A stretch of DNA of 37,684 nucleotides from a virus. Positions 1 through 9,382 of the stretch are shown in pieces. The stretch is taken from positions 1-37,684 of IMG/VR virus record IMGVR_UViG_3300030406_006326; one strand, written 5' to 3'. Every line of letters begins with the position of its first letter. Positions within the stretch are counted from its first letter, which is position 1. The notes under the pieces were generated by a model. The model searched no databases and was not told the DNA's origin. It was given only the letters and a program-made list of their open reading frames with translations. Position numbers and translations under genes: made by a program.

Positions 1-557
1 ATGAGCTTGTTGATAAAATTGTTTATACTTATAAATTTACGTCCCTTGAAAATATCGAATACCACAAGGATGACTGCAAAATTTGGCTCACAACTATTCT
101 AGGTAAGTTTGATCCATCACAGGGCAAAAAAGCATTTTCTTATTTTTCAGTTGTAACCAAGAACTGGTTTACTCACAAGGCAAAGAAACAAACAAAGAAA
201 AATAGACGTGAAGTTAATTACGACGAAATGGTCCGAGAGGTTGAGGCAATCTCAGGAGATGCAAAAAATGACCTAATGTCGGAACTTGAGGAGAAACAAT
301 TTTGGAATTCTCTATTAACAGAAATAAACAGTTGGCAAAAACTTAAATTAAAACCGAACGAACAGAAAGTTTTGGATGCTGTAGTAACCTTGATGGAGAA
401 CATAGAACAAATAGAAATATTTAACAAAAAAGCAGTCTATTTGTATATGCGAGAAATCACAGGACTTAATACAAAGCAGATTGTGAGCGCCCTTAATAAA
501 ATGCGGGAAAGATACCGAACGTTTAAAAAGAAGTGGAATGAAGGAGAAATTTCTTAA
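1..557 (+). CDS. 55: Late-transcription RNA polymerase sigma factor, gp55-like (5' end missing)
   Basis: The reading frame is already open at base 3 and ends with TAA at 555-557, so 184 residues are visible and the true start lies upstream. The segment around visible residues 33-55, with GKKAFSYFSVVTKNW followed by a Lys/Arg-rich stretch, matches sigma region 2 as seen in T4-type gp55 proteins. That region binds the core polymerase and melts late promoters. The C-terminal half has a helix-turn-helix-like segment (YLYMREITGLNTKQIVSALN) that may act as region 4. T4 gp55 ends in a sliding-clamp-binding tail. This protein ends in KKWNEGEIS and lacks an obvious one. The internal ATG at 228 is not the start, because clear homology lies upstream of it. 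The gene lies directly before the structural block that it would be expected to switch on. The sigma-factor call is firm. The late-specific role is inferred from family and position. Confidence 0.8.
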   Translation, partial: ELVDKIVYTYKFTSLENIEYHKDDCKIWLTTILGKFDPSQGKKAFSYFSVVTKNWFTHKAKKQTKKNRREVNYDEMVREVEAISGDAKNDLMSELEEKQFWNSLLTEINSWQKLKLKPNEQKVLDAVVTLMENIEQIEIFNKKAVYLYMREITGLNTKQIVSALNKMRERYRTFKKKWNEGEIS

Positions 558-575
558 CATTCTATTTATTGTATG
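554..575 (+). promoter_or_regulatory. CTATTTATT element at the sigma-gene/small-gene junction
   Basis: The element runs from the TAA stop of the sigma gene to the ATG at 573. The 15 bases between the genes are CATTCTATTTATTGT. The junction at 34900-34914 has the same length and differs at only two positions. No Shine-Dalgarno sequence lies within reach of the ATG; the nearest, AAGGAG at 541-546, is 26 bases away. The AT-rich core resembles a T4-type late -10 box (TATAAATA) in composition but not in exact sequence. A late promoter giving a near-leaderless message is inferred. Confidence 0.4.
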
Positions 576-863
576 AAGAAAGATCTCAACTCACTAATTG
601 AACAAGCCCTAGAGAACATCAACAGGGACAGGCAAGAAACAGAAATGCTCCTAGACAATTTAAAGGAGTACATGAGCGTCTCTAAAGATCGTTATTCAGA
701 TTCCGGTCCCACTGCCGCCAAATTTGTGGAAACACTACAAAGAAGCAACGAACAGCTAGTCAAACTAGCGACACTGGTTTATAAGAAGGATCAAGCCTCC
801 AATCAAGCAGGTCTTAGCGAAGACGATAAGAACCAATTGTTTGATATTCTAAAGGAGGAATAA
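573..863 (+). CDS. Small helical acidic protein next to the late sigma factor
   Basis: This protein of 96 residues has no family I recognise with confidence. The sequence is almost wholly helix-forming, with leucine spacing that suggests a short coiled coil over residues 5-30 and a second helix at 50-72. The tail ends in NQLFDILKEE, a hydrophobic-acidic motif of the kind that phage late-transcription proteins use to dock on the sliding clamp. Size, position after the sigma gene and this tail make a gp33-like co-activator possible, but that is inference. An alternative is a small head-core protein, because the N-terminus (MKKDLNSLIEQALENI) is an amphipathic helix. There is no ribosome site before the ATG; the CTATTTATT element ends two bases upstream of it. 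The gene is followed within two bases by the lysozyme hub gene. Confidence 0.55.
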   Translation: MKKDLNSLIEQALENINRDRQETEMLLDNLKEYMSVSKDRYSDSGPTAAKFVETLQRSNEQLVKLATLVYKKDQASNQAGLSEDDKNQLFDILKEE

Positions 864-864
864 A

Positions 865-2166
865 ATGCCTAAAACTCCTAAAGACTCAATCTATAGCGAC
901 GAAAAACAATCAATATTCCTAAGAGATGATACAATTGCAAGTTCTTTTCTTGCCGAGAAAGCATATGATTTAGATAGGTCCTCCCCTCTGGGAGCCCTAA
1001 AAAATATGTTGAGAGAATACTATACTCCAAACACTCTTTTAGATAACAAAATTGCTACTGCTGTTGTTTTAAGAATAGAGCCAAATTACCCTACATACAT
1101 TGAAGCGGCAAGACAAACAAGCGACCAAATACCAGCAGAGATGGTTAGGATAAGAGTTCTTAGTGATGCAAGAAATTTCTGGATACCTGAACCAAAGACA
1201 AGTGATGATCCTGTAATATCCTTACATCCAATAGTAAGAAACAATACATCAGAGTTTTCAGGGTTAAAGGCTGGAGACATTGTAGAGGTTGAGTTTTTTA
1301 ATAACAAAAGCCAGTTTTCAAACTTTATAGACATTGGTCAGGTTAAAAACATAGTCAGTCGAACAGAGGTTCCAACAGTTGTTCAGCCACTAGCTCCCCC
1401 TCAAATTGAACTACCACCAGTTCTTCCTGCGCCCAAGGTTATCCCAAAGATAGAAAAAAAGCCGACCCCAAACAAGCCTATGAAAATGAGTGCGAAGGGA
1501 CAAAAACTCCTTAGAGATTTAGAGGGGGTCGTTCTATATCCTTACCAGGACAAGGATTTTTATAACAAAAAGCCAGCGGGGGCAGACAAAGGGCTTTGGA
1601 CAATAGGTAAGGGGTCTTTGATAGATATTAAAAAAAGACCAAAAGATGCTTCTGTAAGAAAAAGGTTTGACCAATATAAAGGTTTCTTAATAAAAAACTT
1701 TGGGAAAAAAAGAGGAACTGAGCTTGCAAACGACTTTAATAAAGCAAGGGCATATTACAAAAAAACAAAAAAACCTTTGATAACAGAGGCGCAGGCAATG
1801 GTGATGGCAGGCAAGGACATCCCTGTTTTCGAAAAGATTGTTAATGATAATTTTAAGAATACACCCCTAAAACAAAATCAATTTGATGCTTTAGTAATGT
1901 TTGCATATAATTTTGGGAGATTTAAAACTAGAAAAGGAAAAGACTTTACTTTAGCTAAAGTTGTTAAAAACAAAACAAACGACAAAGAAGCAATTAGAAA
2001 AGCTTTTACAATGGAGATATATACGACTTCTGGTGGAGAAAAGCTAAGAGGACTGGCAAAGAGAAGGGCTAAGGAAGCTCGCTTGTTCAATGAAGGAGAA
2101 TATCGAAACATAAGGATTAGATACTCTTTCAGCGGCAAGAATTATTTTGGGGATAAAATAGTATAA
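865..2166 (+). CDS. 5: Baseplate hub protein with GH24 lysozyme domain, gp5-like
   Basis: The protein has 433 residues. Residues about 60-165 are beta-rich and end in GLKAGDIVEVEFFN, which fits the OB-fold of gp5-type hub proteins. Residues 169-207 form a Pro/Lys-rich linker. From about 208 there is a phage-type GH24 lysozyme: Glu220 in DLEG, Asp229 in YQDKD and Thr246 in WTIGKG match the catalytic Glu-Asp-Thr set, with an insertion of about 11 residues before the Thr. QNQFDALVMFAYNFG (338 on) and GLAKRRAKEARLF (396 on) are further family hallmarks. The lysozyme would cut peptidoglycan as the tail tube passes the cell wall. T4 gp5 continues into a C-terminal beta-helix needle, but this protein stops just after the lysozyme, and the needle function may sit in the next gene. 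The start is supported by a strong AAAGGAGG at 851-858. Confidence 0.85.
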   Translation: MPKTPKDSIYSDEKQSIFLRDDTIASSFLAEKAYDLDRSSPLGALKNMLREYYTPNTLLDNKIATAVVLRIEPNYPTYIEAARQTSDQIPAEMVRIRVLSDARNFWIPEPKTSDDPVISLHPIVRNNTSEFSGLKAGDIVEVEFFNNKSQFSNFIDIGQVKNIVSRTEVPTVVQPLAPPQIELPPVLPAPKVIPKIEKKPTPNKPMKMSAKGQKLLRDLEGVVLYPYQDKDFYNKKPAGADKGLWTIGKGSLIDIKKRPKDASVRKRFDQYKGFLIKNFGKKRGTELANDFNKARAYYKKTKKPLITEAQAMVMAGKDIPVFEKIVNDNFKNTPLKQNQFDALVMFAYNFGRFKTRKGKDFTLAKVVKNKTNDKEAIRKAFTMEIYTTSGGEKLRGLAKRRAKEARLFNEGEYRNIRIRYSFSGKNYFGDKIV

Positions 2167-2169
2167 ACA

Positions 2170-3465
2170 ATGTCTTTAACAACAGAAGCAGAGATCCAAC
2201 GCTTAACAACTGAAGAGGGTCGGCGATTTAAATTAATAGAAAGTTCTTTTGGCAATCGATATATTGATGTTGAGACAGGGTCTATCTTCATAACACAAGA
2301 ACAACAAGATCAGTATAATCGACTTTTGCAGGAAAGAGCCCTCCCTAATGGAACAGAACAAGAACCAGAGCAACGTAATAGGCGAAGTATTCAAGAGAAG
2401 ACAGACCCCCTGGAGCGAATAAAGGCAAAACAAAAAGCAGAACAAGAAGCTGGAAGCCTTGAAGTTGCCTCAAATCAAACCTCAAAAGAGGAGATAGCTA
2501 GACAATTAGCACCAGAGCAGCAACCTCCAAGACCTAATAAGCCTCCTGGTTCAGGTATGCTTAGACCAACTATAGTGGAATCATTATTATCACAGGACAA
2601 GAAAAAGTTCCTAGAAGATTATCCAAGAGAGAATGCACGAACAAGCTCTGGTTTTAATAATACAAGAATTACAGAACCAATACCTGTCTTCAATAGCACT
2701 GACACAGAAAAAGTCATCCATGGTCCATCTAACTCTTTTATAGTTCTTGGACGTGATAGACCAGGCAGTGAGTTTTCAGGAAAAGGTGCAGGAGCAAATA
2801 CTCATGTTGCATGTATTGATATTATAGCAGGTCTTGGTGGTATTCTGGCTAGGGAGGTCGATGATCAAGGAAACAAAGTTTTATCTAATAAAAGTACAGA
2901 ACTTGATGCAGCAAGAATCTATATCTCTCAAAGGGCAGACATAGATTCACCAGAGTATTTTAACCTTGCCGAAGGAAACGTAGGAAATATAACAAATAGA
3001 TCAGCAATTGCTATAAAAGCAGATTCTGTTAGGTTGATAGGCAGAGAAGGTATTAAGCTAGTAACAAGCACTGATACATATAATGGAGCCTCTGGGATGT
3101 TTATTGGAGATAATATCCAAGGCATTGATTTGATTGCTGGGAACGACGATTCAGATTTACAGCCAATGGTTAAGGGTGATCATCTCGCAAAGATATTAGA
3201 TGATCTTTTGGAAATTACAACACATGTTCATGGATCTGTGTATGAATCTTTAGAGCTTATTTCTCTTTTGCTAGGGCTCATAGTCACAACAGATCCTAAG
3301 GCTGCCGCATCACCACTGTTTAACAATATAGCCCTCAGAATGACTAAGGCTCTTGCAAACCTAGCAACACAAGAAAAGAACTTTGTCAAGCATCAATTAA
3401 ACTACAGCGAAAAAAACCCTATTGCAAAATATAATTTTCGAAGTAAATATAATAATGTAAATTAG
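2170..3465 (+). CDS. Putative central spike / baseplate hub-associated protein
   Basis: The protein has 431 residues and starts three bases after the hub-lysozyme gene, with only a weak ribosome site. The first 130 residues are Gln/Glu/Arg-rich and probably extended or coiled. Residues about 170-335 are Gly/Asp-rich short beta strands, including FIVLGRDRPGSEF, SAIAIKADSVRLIGREGIKLVT and DLIAGNDDSDLQPMVKGD. This pattern resembles the OB-to-needle part of phage spike proteins, and I recall similar proteins beside lysozyme hubs in marine T4-like phages. Residues 336-410 return to helix. The inferred role is a membrane-piercing spike that would complete a hub split over two genes. The THVHGS at about 351 could bind metal, but this is uncertain. 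The stop is TAG, followed two codons later by TAA. Confidence 0.55.
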   Translation: MSLTTEAEIQRLTTEEGRRFKLIESSFGNRYIDVETGSIFITQEQQDQYNRLLQERALPNGTEQEPEQRNRRSIQEKTDPLERIKAKQKAEQEAGSLEVASNQTSKEEIARQLAPEQQPPRPNKPPGSGMLRPTIVESLLSQDKKKFLEDYPRENARTSSGFNNTRITEPIPVFNSTDTEKVIHGPSNSFIVLGRDRPGSEFSGKGAGANTHVACIDIIAGLGGILAREVDDQGNKVLSNKSTELDAARIYISQRADIDSPEYFNLAEGNVGNITNRSAIAIKADSVRLIGREGIKLVTSTDTYNGASGMFIGDNIQGIDLIAGNDDSDLQPMVKGDHLAKILDDLLEITTHVHGSVYESLELISLLLGLIVTTDPKAAASPLFNNIALRMTKALANLATQEKNFVKHQLNYSEKNPIAKYNFRSKYNNVN

Positions 3466-3476
3466 GTATAATATGG
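3462..3476 (+). promoter_or_regulatory. TTAGG-TATAATATGG gene junction
   Basis: The sequence TTAGGTATAATATGG contains the TAG stop of the spike gene, an AGG that can serve as a short ribosome site, and the ATG at 3473. A near copy spans the junction at 31986-32003, and a third copy lacking the ATG lies at 30918-30936. Whether TATAAT here is a -10 box or only AT-rich spacing cannot be told from sequence. Confidence 0.3.
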
Positions 3477-6400
3477 CTGTTACTGATAGACAAAAAAAGA
3501 TTGTAAATCCTTATGCTTTGACTTTCGATACTGATGGTCGCAAGGGAGTCGGCTATGACTATGAGGATCAGCAAAATAGATTTGTATTAGATGCTATACA
3601 TGAAAAATATCTTTATTTCTTAGAATTTCCACAGGTTGGAACACTTTTAAGGGGATTTCGGAGGCAAAACAGGAGAATAACAGAAGATGACATGCTGGCT
3701 TATTTTGCTCTTTATCCACAGAACGGAAAGCTAGTTGATGGACAACCTTCTGAAATAACAAATAACGAGTCTATTGACGTCTTGAGAACGCTTGCTTCTT
3801 CTTTAGAACAAGATAGTCTACTGTCAAATTATTCCTCTAGAACAACAGAACTAACTTATGAAGAGGAGTATGTTGATGACATAGCGGCAAACCTCATAGC
3901 TATACCCCCAGAGCACTCTAAACAATATCGAGAAAAGTTAAGGTTCGCTCTTAACCTGCCAAACGTAAGTTATAATAATGATATTGATAGTCAGTTAGAT
4001 ATTCTAGAAAAAAATCCAGAGATTGCTGTTTATGTAAGCTCAGATTCTAACATAGACTTATATGACTGGACAAATAACGGACTTCCAAGCGAAAATAACG
4101 ACAGAGTATATTACAATCCTGCTGATAGAAACTATTATTATGTCAAGAGAACAAATGCTACTGACAATGGTTCATATTCGTATAACGAGCTAAGAAGCCT
4201 TGCTAAAAAACAGAACACAGAAGAACCTCTTCAGGAGGCAATAGCAGTATGGTCCCTCTATACGCAGGAAAGAAAAGATAGGTATATAAATTCTGTTCAC
4301 AATGCCCTTCGAGAAATACTAAAACTAACAAGCAGAAACTCAGAAGAGAATTTTAATATTCTATCAGAAATATTTGTCCCTCCGCAGTCCTATACAAATG
4401 TTGACAGGAGACTTAAGGCGGAAGACTGTTTCCCATTAATGACATTCAAAGACCTAAGACCAGGGTCTAGGTGGGTATACGCTGTCAAAATAGATTCTTC
4501 AATTATATCAGATTTAGAGGCTGCCCCTATAGACTTAACATCTGCTGACTTAAGACCGTCTTTTGAAGAGTATGAGTTATCCAGTCTTTCTAAATCACAA
4601 AGACTTATTAGCGATCAGAATAAAAGCTTTACGAGCATTAGCTTTAGAGTACTAGATATGGTTCGCTATCTATTGCCTGTTAGAAACTCCTTAAGATTTG
4701 TGGGATCAAGATTACAAGAAGAGGGACTAACTCCAGAGTACATTGATGGTATCGATTTAGAAAGAGAAGCAACGAGGATTGAGAGCTTTTTTGAGTTATT
4801 GGAATTGTTTTACAGCTATAACAAACTGTCCCTAGATGACGAAGATCTGGTAGAATTCTTTTTTACAGACGAATTTTTGATAGACCATATTGTCATAAAC
4901 GGTCAGTTTTATTATCAAGGTTGTGGCATGAACAATTATATAGATACTAGGCAGGAGTCAACTCGTGTAGTAAATGCCTTTAGTCTCTTTACTCCCACCA
5001 CATTTTCGATACTTAGATATTCTTACGAGATTTATAATGATGCAAGAACAAGGGTCGAGACCCTACAAATAGATCCACTAGACTTTTTAGATAAATATAT
5101 TTTCCCTGTTCAAGACTTAGATGCGCTAAAGGTCAAGAGACAAAATTCAATCTCTAGAAATAATAGGATAGAACAAAAGAGAAAAAACATATTCACTCGA
5201 TTGTCGGAAAAGTCAAAAAATAATAGTCCAGAACAGTTTGAGAAACTCTTTCAAACGAGAAGTAACCAATATAGAATCTCTTCGACCCTACAGGCAATAA
5301 ACTGCGATACGGGACAAGCTAAGACAGCAAAGTATGCATTAAAGATTTATGCTGCTGCTACAAGCAAGACAAGATGGCGATCTATAATGAGGGAAGCAAT
5401 AATAATTCTCAGACAAGAATTAATAGAGAATGAGTACGCTAGAAGAGCCTTAGACTCGGCTGAACGAGGGAGGCTGGCCCCCGATGCCATAAAAGCTGTG
5501 GAGAGGTATGTCAACTCAGAGATATTTTGCAGCTTGGACCTTTTAGGAGATTACATAGAGGATAATTTTCTCAATCCAAGCGGTGCCCCACCAGAGACAT
5601 CAACCCTGGTAAGAAAAACACTCGGACAAGTCCCATCTATATCTTTCAGTATCGATAAGCCAATTTCACTAAAAGTAAGATCTTCGGAGATATACAGAAA
5701 AGCTGTTGAAACAATTGTGTTGAATTTCATCAAGTCTTTGGTCGCTGGAATTGTAAAAGATCTAATCAACGCCTTGCTTGGTTGCGGTCCAAATTCTGGC
5801 AGAGATTTAACAGAACGACTTAGAACACCTGGAATAGTGAGCCAGTTTGGAACTTCTAAATTGCCTGAAGCTATCTTTAATATTAGTTATGAAGAAGCAG
5901 CAGAGAGAGTTTCTTTAGTAAATGTAGAAAATGAAATAATTGATGGCGAGACTCGCCAGATAAGATCAGCCGCCACTTCTGAACAACTAGTTCCTTTTGT
6001 TGATGATGTTTCTAAAATGTGTACCCCTGTTGAATTACAGAGGCTCTTAGATGGAGATGCGCAGTATGACTTAATACAACACATATTAGAAACAGTCACC
6101 AGTGCTAATATAATACAAGATTATGACATAAATCCATTGCGATACAACACTTTGAATTTTACAAACGAGAAAATAAAAAACTTCTTTATTATTCTCGGAG
6201 ACAACACCTCTGATTTCGACGTAGAAGAGGGTGATATAAATTCTTTCAACTCATCCCCGCTGGATGCCTATTGCGATACAGGTCAGGGCTCTATACCACA
6301 AGAGGACTTATTATTAGACCCAGTTCAACTTGAACAACAATATTCTCAAATAGTTGAAAGTAAAATAAACAAAATAAACACTCTTTGTAATGCACTTAGT

Positions 6401-9382
6401 GATTTTTCGAATATAGACGTCGAACTACAGAGGTTGTTTCAAAGTATCCCAGACATGTCGTTGTACGATGATTTCTTGCAAAACTTAGCAGAAATTAGCA
6501 ATGGTATAGCTTCATCAGTTTCTGAACTCTTTACAGACATACTCGGCAAAGATCAGCAGAAAACAGTGCGTAGACAGACAGATTACAATCTTTATTGTTC
6601 AGATCTTGGTACGAGTCTATTCTTCCAGATTTTCTTCCCTTTAAGAGAGCTTCCAATCAATCAATTTTATAACAATGGGCAGTTTGATGGCTTCTTGACA
6701 CCAGCAGGGTGGAATGACCAAAGGTCAAGTTTTGGTTATCGTCAAGCCGGCGACGGCGTAGAATTTAGAGGATCTTTTGGGTCAAGAGGAAATCGTTTCA
6801 CAGATCCAGATATCACAGAGTTTATATGGCAGGATAATAGAGACCCAAGAAATGAAGAGGGCGGAAGAATAATAGAGCCACCTAGAGTCCCCTTACCTCA
6901 ATACAGACCATACCAACAGGCTTCCTATGAATCCTGGGACAGCGCATATTATAGCTTAAATAATGCACCAGAAAGTCTTAAGAAAAGACTTAGTAGTAGT
7001 CCAAGTAGAACAACTGTTGATCAATTAAATAGGATTAAGTACGGATCAGCAGTTAGGGATGCTGATGAGCAGTTGTATTTGTCTTCTGTTGCTACCAGAG
7101 TTTATCGGTTTATGACTGCTGAAGAACTTGGTTCCCCTTATATTGGGTGGACAGGGGCTACTTTTTTAGCATGTGGCGCTCCGGGTTTCCCATCTAATAA
7201 TATTACAGTTTCTTTTTTTGGACCAAACTCTAATGAAGAAATCGTAGCGGAATACAATCCTCAAGATGCTATCTCTACGGAGAGGTCTTCCTCACTTTAT
7301 TACCCAAGAGATAGAGGAGATTTTAGACAAACAGATTATAGAATCTTTTCTGGACTAGAGACAGATGAATATAATATTCTTTATAATGATAATGCTGATT
7401 TAGTTGTAGATGGAGTTCAAATACCATCAAATAGATCAGAGCAAATAAGAAATATATACAAGAATTTTTCTATTGGAGTGGTTTCCGCAGAATATGATCG
7501 CTTTGATCGTAGGCGACGCAGTGGCTCCAGGGATTCAGACGTTATAGCTATTCAGAACTATAGAGCTAGAAACGATTCTTTGATTAATGCAGCGATTATA
7601 ACTGACCAGGGTAAAAGGAGATTCCCAAGATATGTTGGAGCATTAAATAAAACTTTGTTTACAAAGTTTGATGATGTTTGTATTACGGCAGAAGATATCG
7701 CAAAGGCTGACGCCGCCATTCAGGTAATTCAAGTTAGGCTCGCCTCTTTTTTCTTGAATGTTATGCCGCTAGCTTCTTCATATCCAAACTGGGGAAGCGT
7801 TGGGACCGTAAAACTTATATCTGATTATTTGTACCGAAGAGTCGAAGCAGATCTTAGGAAGAAAGAAATATTAGGATCATTCTTCAGTCTAATAGAATCT
7901 ATAGAGTTGGTGTATCCAAATTTAGAGAACGATTTAAGATACAAAAACAATCCAGTAATATCAAACTTTTTTAGCCCAAAACAAAATTTAAAGAACATAG
8001 TTGAAGCTGTTTACCTGGGCATGTTGGAGAACATTCAAGATAGTTCGGAATATTCTGAGTTGAGAAAATCTATCTTTGACCCAACCTCTGTATCATACCA
8101 GAGGTATAGAAATACTTTGTATAAATTTTATACAACTGTGATAGGAACTCAATTACGTGGAGACTTTGGAATTACAGAGCAAAGTCGCCAAGATGTAGAG
8201 AATAAATTTTCTCAATTTATCGACATTGAAGCAGGGGAAGTAACGGAGCTAGGGATGTTGGTTGGACCTTACTACTTTCCTGTCGCCTTTCAGATAGCTT
8301 CATATTTAATTTATTACGACATGGGCATTAAATACAGTAGCAGATATGAGCCAACAAACTACAGATCACTATTAAACATTGCTGGGGCTGACGACTCTTT
8401 GTTGACGGCAATAAAAGACCAGCCAATAACTAAATTCACAGAAACATTTTCAGGGTTCCCAACATCTGTTGAAAGTTGGCAACAAGAAAGAAACATAACT
8501 TATTATAGCAGTACTCAAGTTGAGCAAAGAATAGAAGAGCTTAATAACCTCATTAATAATTTTGGTGGGGCTGAAAATAATTCTTACGGATTAAATTTAT
8601 TAGCAAACCTGTATCAACAAGACAATGCAGCAACTGTATCAAGTCTCTATGAATCATATTTTTCTAATGATGAGAACGGCATAGTATTTGTGAATAATAG
8701 GGTGCAGTATCGAACACGCCAATGGAGACCTTTGTTAAGGACTACTACAATATCAATCATAGATGACTGGTTTAGCAATTGGAGCGGACCAGATGTTCCG
8801 TTGTTGGAGCCTTTACAACAGGCTCGACTTATACAATTAAGGGCTCAAGCGACGCTTTTACAAAATCAGATACAAATTTTAAACGGTGTTCCAGGAGGCG
8901 AGAGAGAGCAGCAGAGATTATCTAATGAATTACAACAACTTGAAACTCAAATAAATAACCTTACTGAGCAGCAATTGCAAAGCTTTAATTACAACAGGAC
9001 TCTAGAAGTCTCCGAAGAAAGAGTTGAAGATTTGCAGTTATCTGAAGAGGAAAGAAATGCTGAAAGGTCTTGGATCAATATTTTAGAAAATGATTATAAA
9101 GATTTAGATGTTAGTATTTTAACACCAACAAGTTATTTTACTGCTCTTTCTGAATACTTCAGGCAAGTTGCTGTATATTTTGCTTTAACATTTGAAAATG
9201 CTCGCCAAGAATATCGACAAGAGAATCCAGGACAAATTGAGCCAGATCCTATCAGAGCTTATGAGCAAGCGCAAATTTTCTTTACCTACCTCGCATCCTT
9301 GTATGAAACTGCTCCAGAAGTTATCGTAAGAGTTTTGGAAGAAAAAAATCAACTAGAAAGCCTAATTAACACAAATGACTAA
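3473..9382 (+). CDS. Very large unrecognised baseplate/tail structural protein (1969 residues)
   Basis: I recognise no defined domain. The protein is acidic, rich in Asn, Tyr, Arg and Asp, and has no signal peptide and no clear membrane segment. One hydrophobic patch near residues 760-775 (VLNFIKSLVAGIVKDLINALLG) could be an amphipathic or membrane-active helix. Residues about 1776-1870 are rich in Gln, Leu and Glu with heptad spacing and should form a coiled coil (LRAQATLLQNQIQIL, LQQLETQINNL). The gene sits between the spike gene and gp25, overlaps gp25 by eight bases, and uses typical structural-block codons, so a virion role in the hub or inner baseplate is the natural inference. No T4 protein of this length occupies this position. 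The family remains unknown. Confidence 0.6.
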   Translation: MAVTDRQKKIVNPYALTFDTDGRKGVGYDYEDQQNRFVLDAIHEKYLYFLEFPQVGTLLRGFRRQNRRITEDDMLAYFALYPQNGKLVDGQPSEITNNESIDVLRTLASSLEQDSLLSNYSSRTTELTYEEEYVDDIAANLIAIPPEHSKQYREKLRFALNLPNVSYNNDIDSQLDILEKNPEIAVYVSSDSNIDLYDWTNNGLPSENNDRVYYNPADRNYYYVKRTNATDNGSYSYNELRSLAKKQNTEEPLQEAIAVWSLYTQERKDRYINSVHNALREILKLTSRNSEENFNILSEIFVPPQSYTNVDRRLKAEDCFPLMTFKDLRPGSRWVYAVKIDSSIISDLEAAPIDLTSADLRPSFEEYELSSLSKSQRLISDQNKSFTSISFRVLDMVRYLLPVRNSLRFVGSRLQEEGLTPEYIDGIDLEREATRIESFFELLELFYSYNKLSLDDEDLVEFFFTDEFLIDHIVINGQFYYQGCGMNNYIDTRQESTRVVNAFSLFTPTTFSILRYSYEIYNDARTRVETLQIDPLDFLDKYIFPVQDLDALKVKRQNSISRNNRIEQKRKNIFTRLSEKSKNNSPEQFEKLFQTRSNQYRISSTLQAINCDTGQAKTAKYALKIYAAATSKTRWRSIMREAIIILRQELIENEYARRALDSAERGRLAPDAIKAVERYVNSEIFCSLDLLGDYIEDNFLNPSGAPPETSTLVRKTLGQVPSISFSIDKPISLKVRSSEIYRKAVETIVLNFIKSLVAGIVKDLINALLGCGPNSGRDLTERLRTPGIVSQFGTSKLPEAIFNISYEEAAERVSLVNVENEIIDGETRQIRSAATSEQLVPFVDDVSKMCTPVELQRLLDGDAQYDLIQHILETVTSANIIQDYDINPLRYNTLNFTNEKIKNFFIILGDNTSDFDVEEGDINSFNSSPLDAYCDTGQGSIPQEDLLLDPVQLEQQYSQIVESKINKINTLCNALSDFSNIDVELQRLFQSIPDMSLYDDFLQNLAEISNGIASSVSELFTDILGKDQQKTVRRQTDYNLYCSDLGTSLFFQIFFPLRELPINQFYNNGQFDGFLTPAGWNDQRSSFGYRQAGDGVEFRGSFGSRGNRFTDPDITEFIWQDNRDPRNEEGGRIIEPPRVPLPQYRPYQQASYESWDSAYYSLNNAPESLKKRLSSSPSRTTVDQLNRIKYGSAVRDADEQLYLSSVATRVYRFMTAEELGSPYIGWTGATFLACGAPGFPSNNITVSFFGPNSNEEIVAEYNPQDAISTERSSSLYYPRDRGDFRQTDYRIFSGLETDEYNILYNDNADLVVDGVQIPSNRSEQIRNIYKNFSIGVVSAEYDRFDRRRRSGSRDSDVIAIQNYRARNDSLINAAIITDQGKRRFPRYVGALNKTLFTKFDDVCITAEDIAKADAAIQVIQVRLASFFLNVMPLASSYPNWGSVGTVKLISDYLYRRVEADLRKKEILGSFFSLIESIELVYPNLENDLRYKNNPVISNFFSPKQNLKNIVEAVYLGMLENIQDSSEYSELRKSIFDPTSVSYQRYRNTLYKFYTTVIGTQLRGDFGITEQSRQDVENKFSQFIDIEAGEVTELGMLVGPYYFPVAFQIASYLIYYDMGIKYSSRYEPTNYRSLLNIAGADDSLLTAIKDQPITKFTETFSGFPTSVESWQQERNITYYSSTQVEQRIEELNNLINNFGGAENNSYGLNLLANLYQQDNAATVSSLYESYFSNDENGIVFVNNRVQYRTRQWRPLLRTTTISIIDDWFSNWSGPDVPLLEPLQQARLIQLRAQATLLQNQIQILNGVPGGEREQQRLSNELQQLETQINNLTEQQLQSFNYNRTLEVSEERVEDLQLSEEERNAERSWINILENDYKDLDVSILTPTSYFTALSEYFRQVAVYFALTFENARQEYRQENPGQIEPDPIRAYEQAQIFFTYLASLYETAPEVIVRVLEEKNQLESLINTND

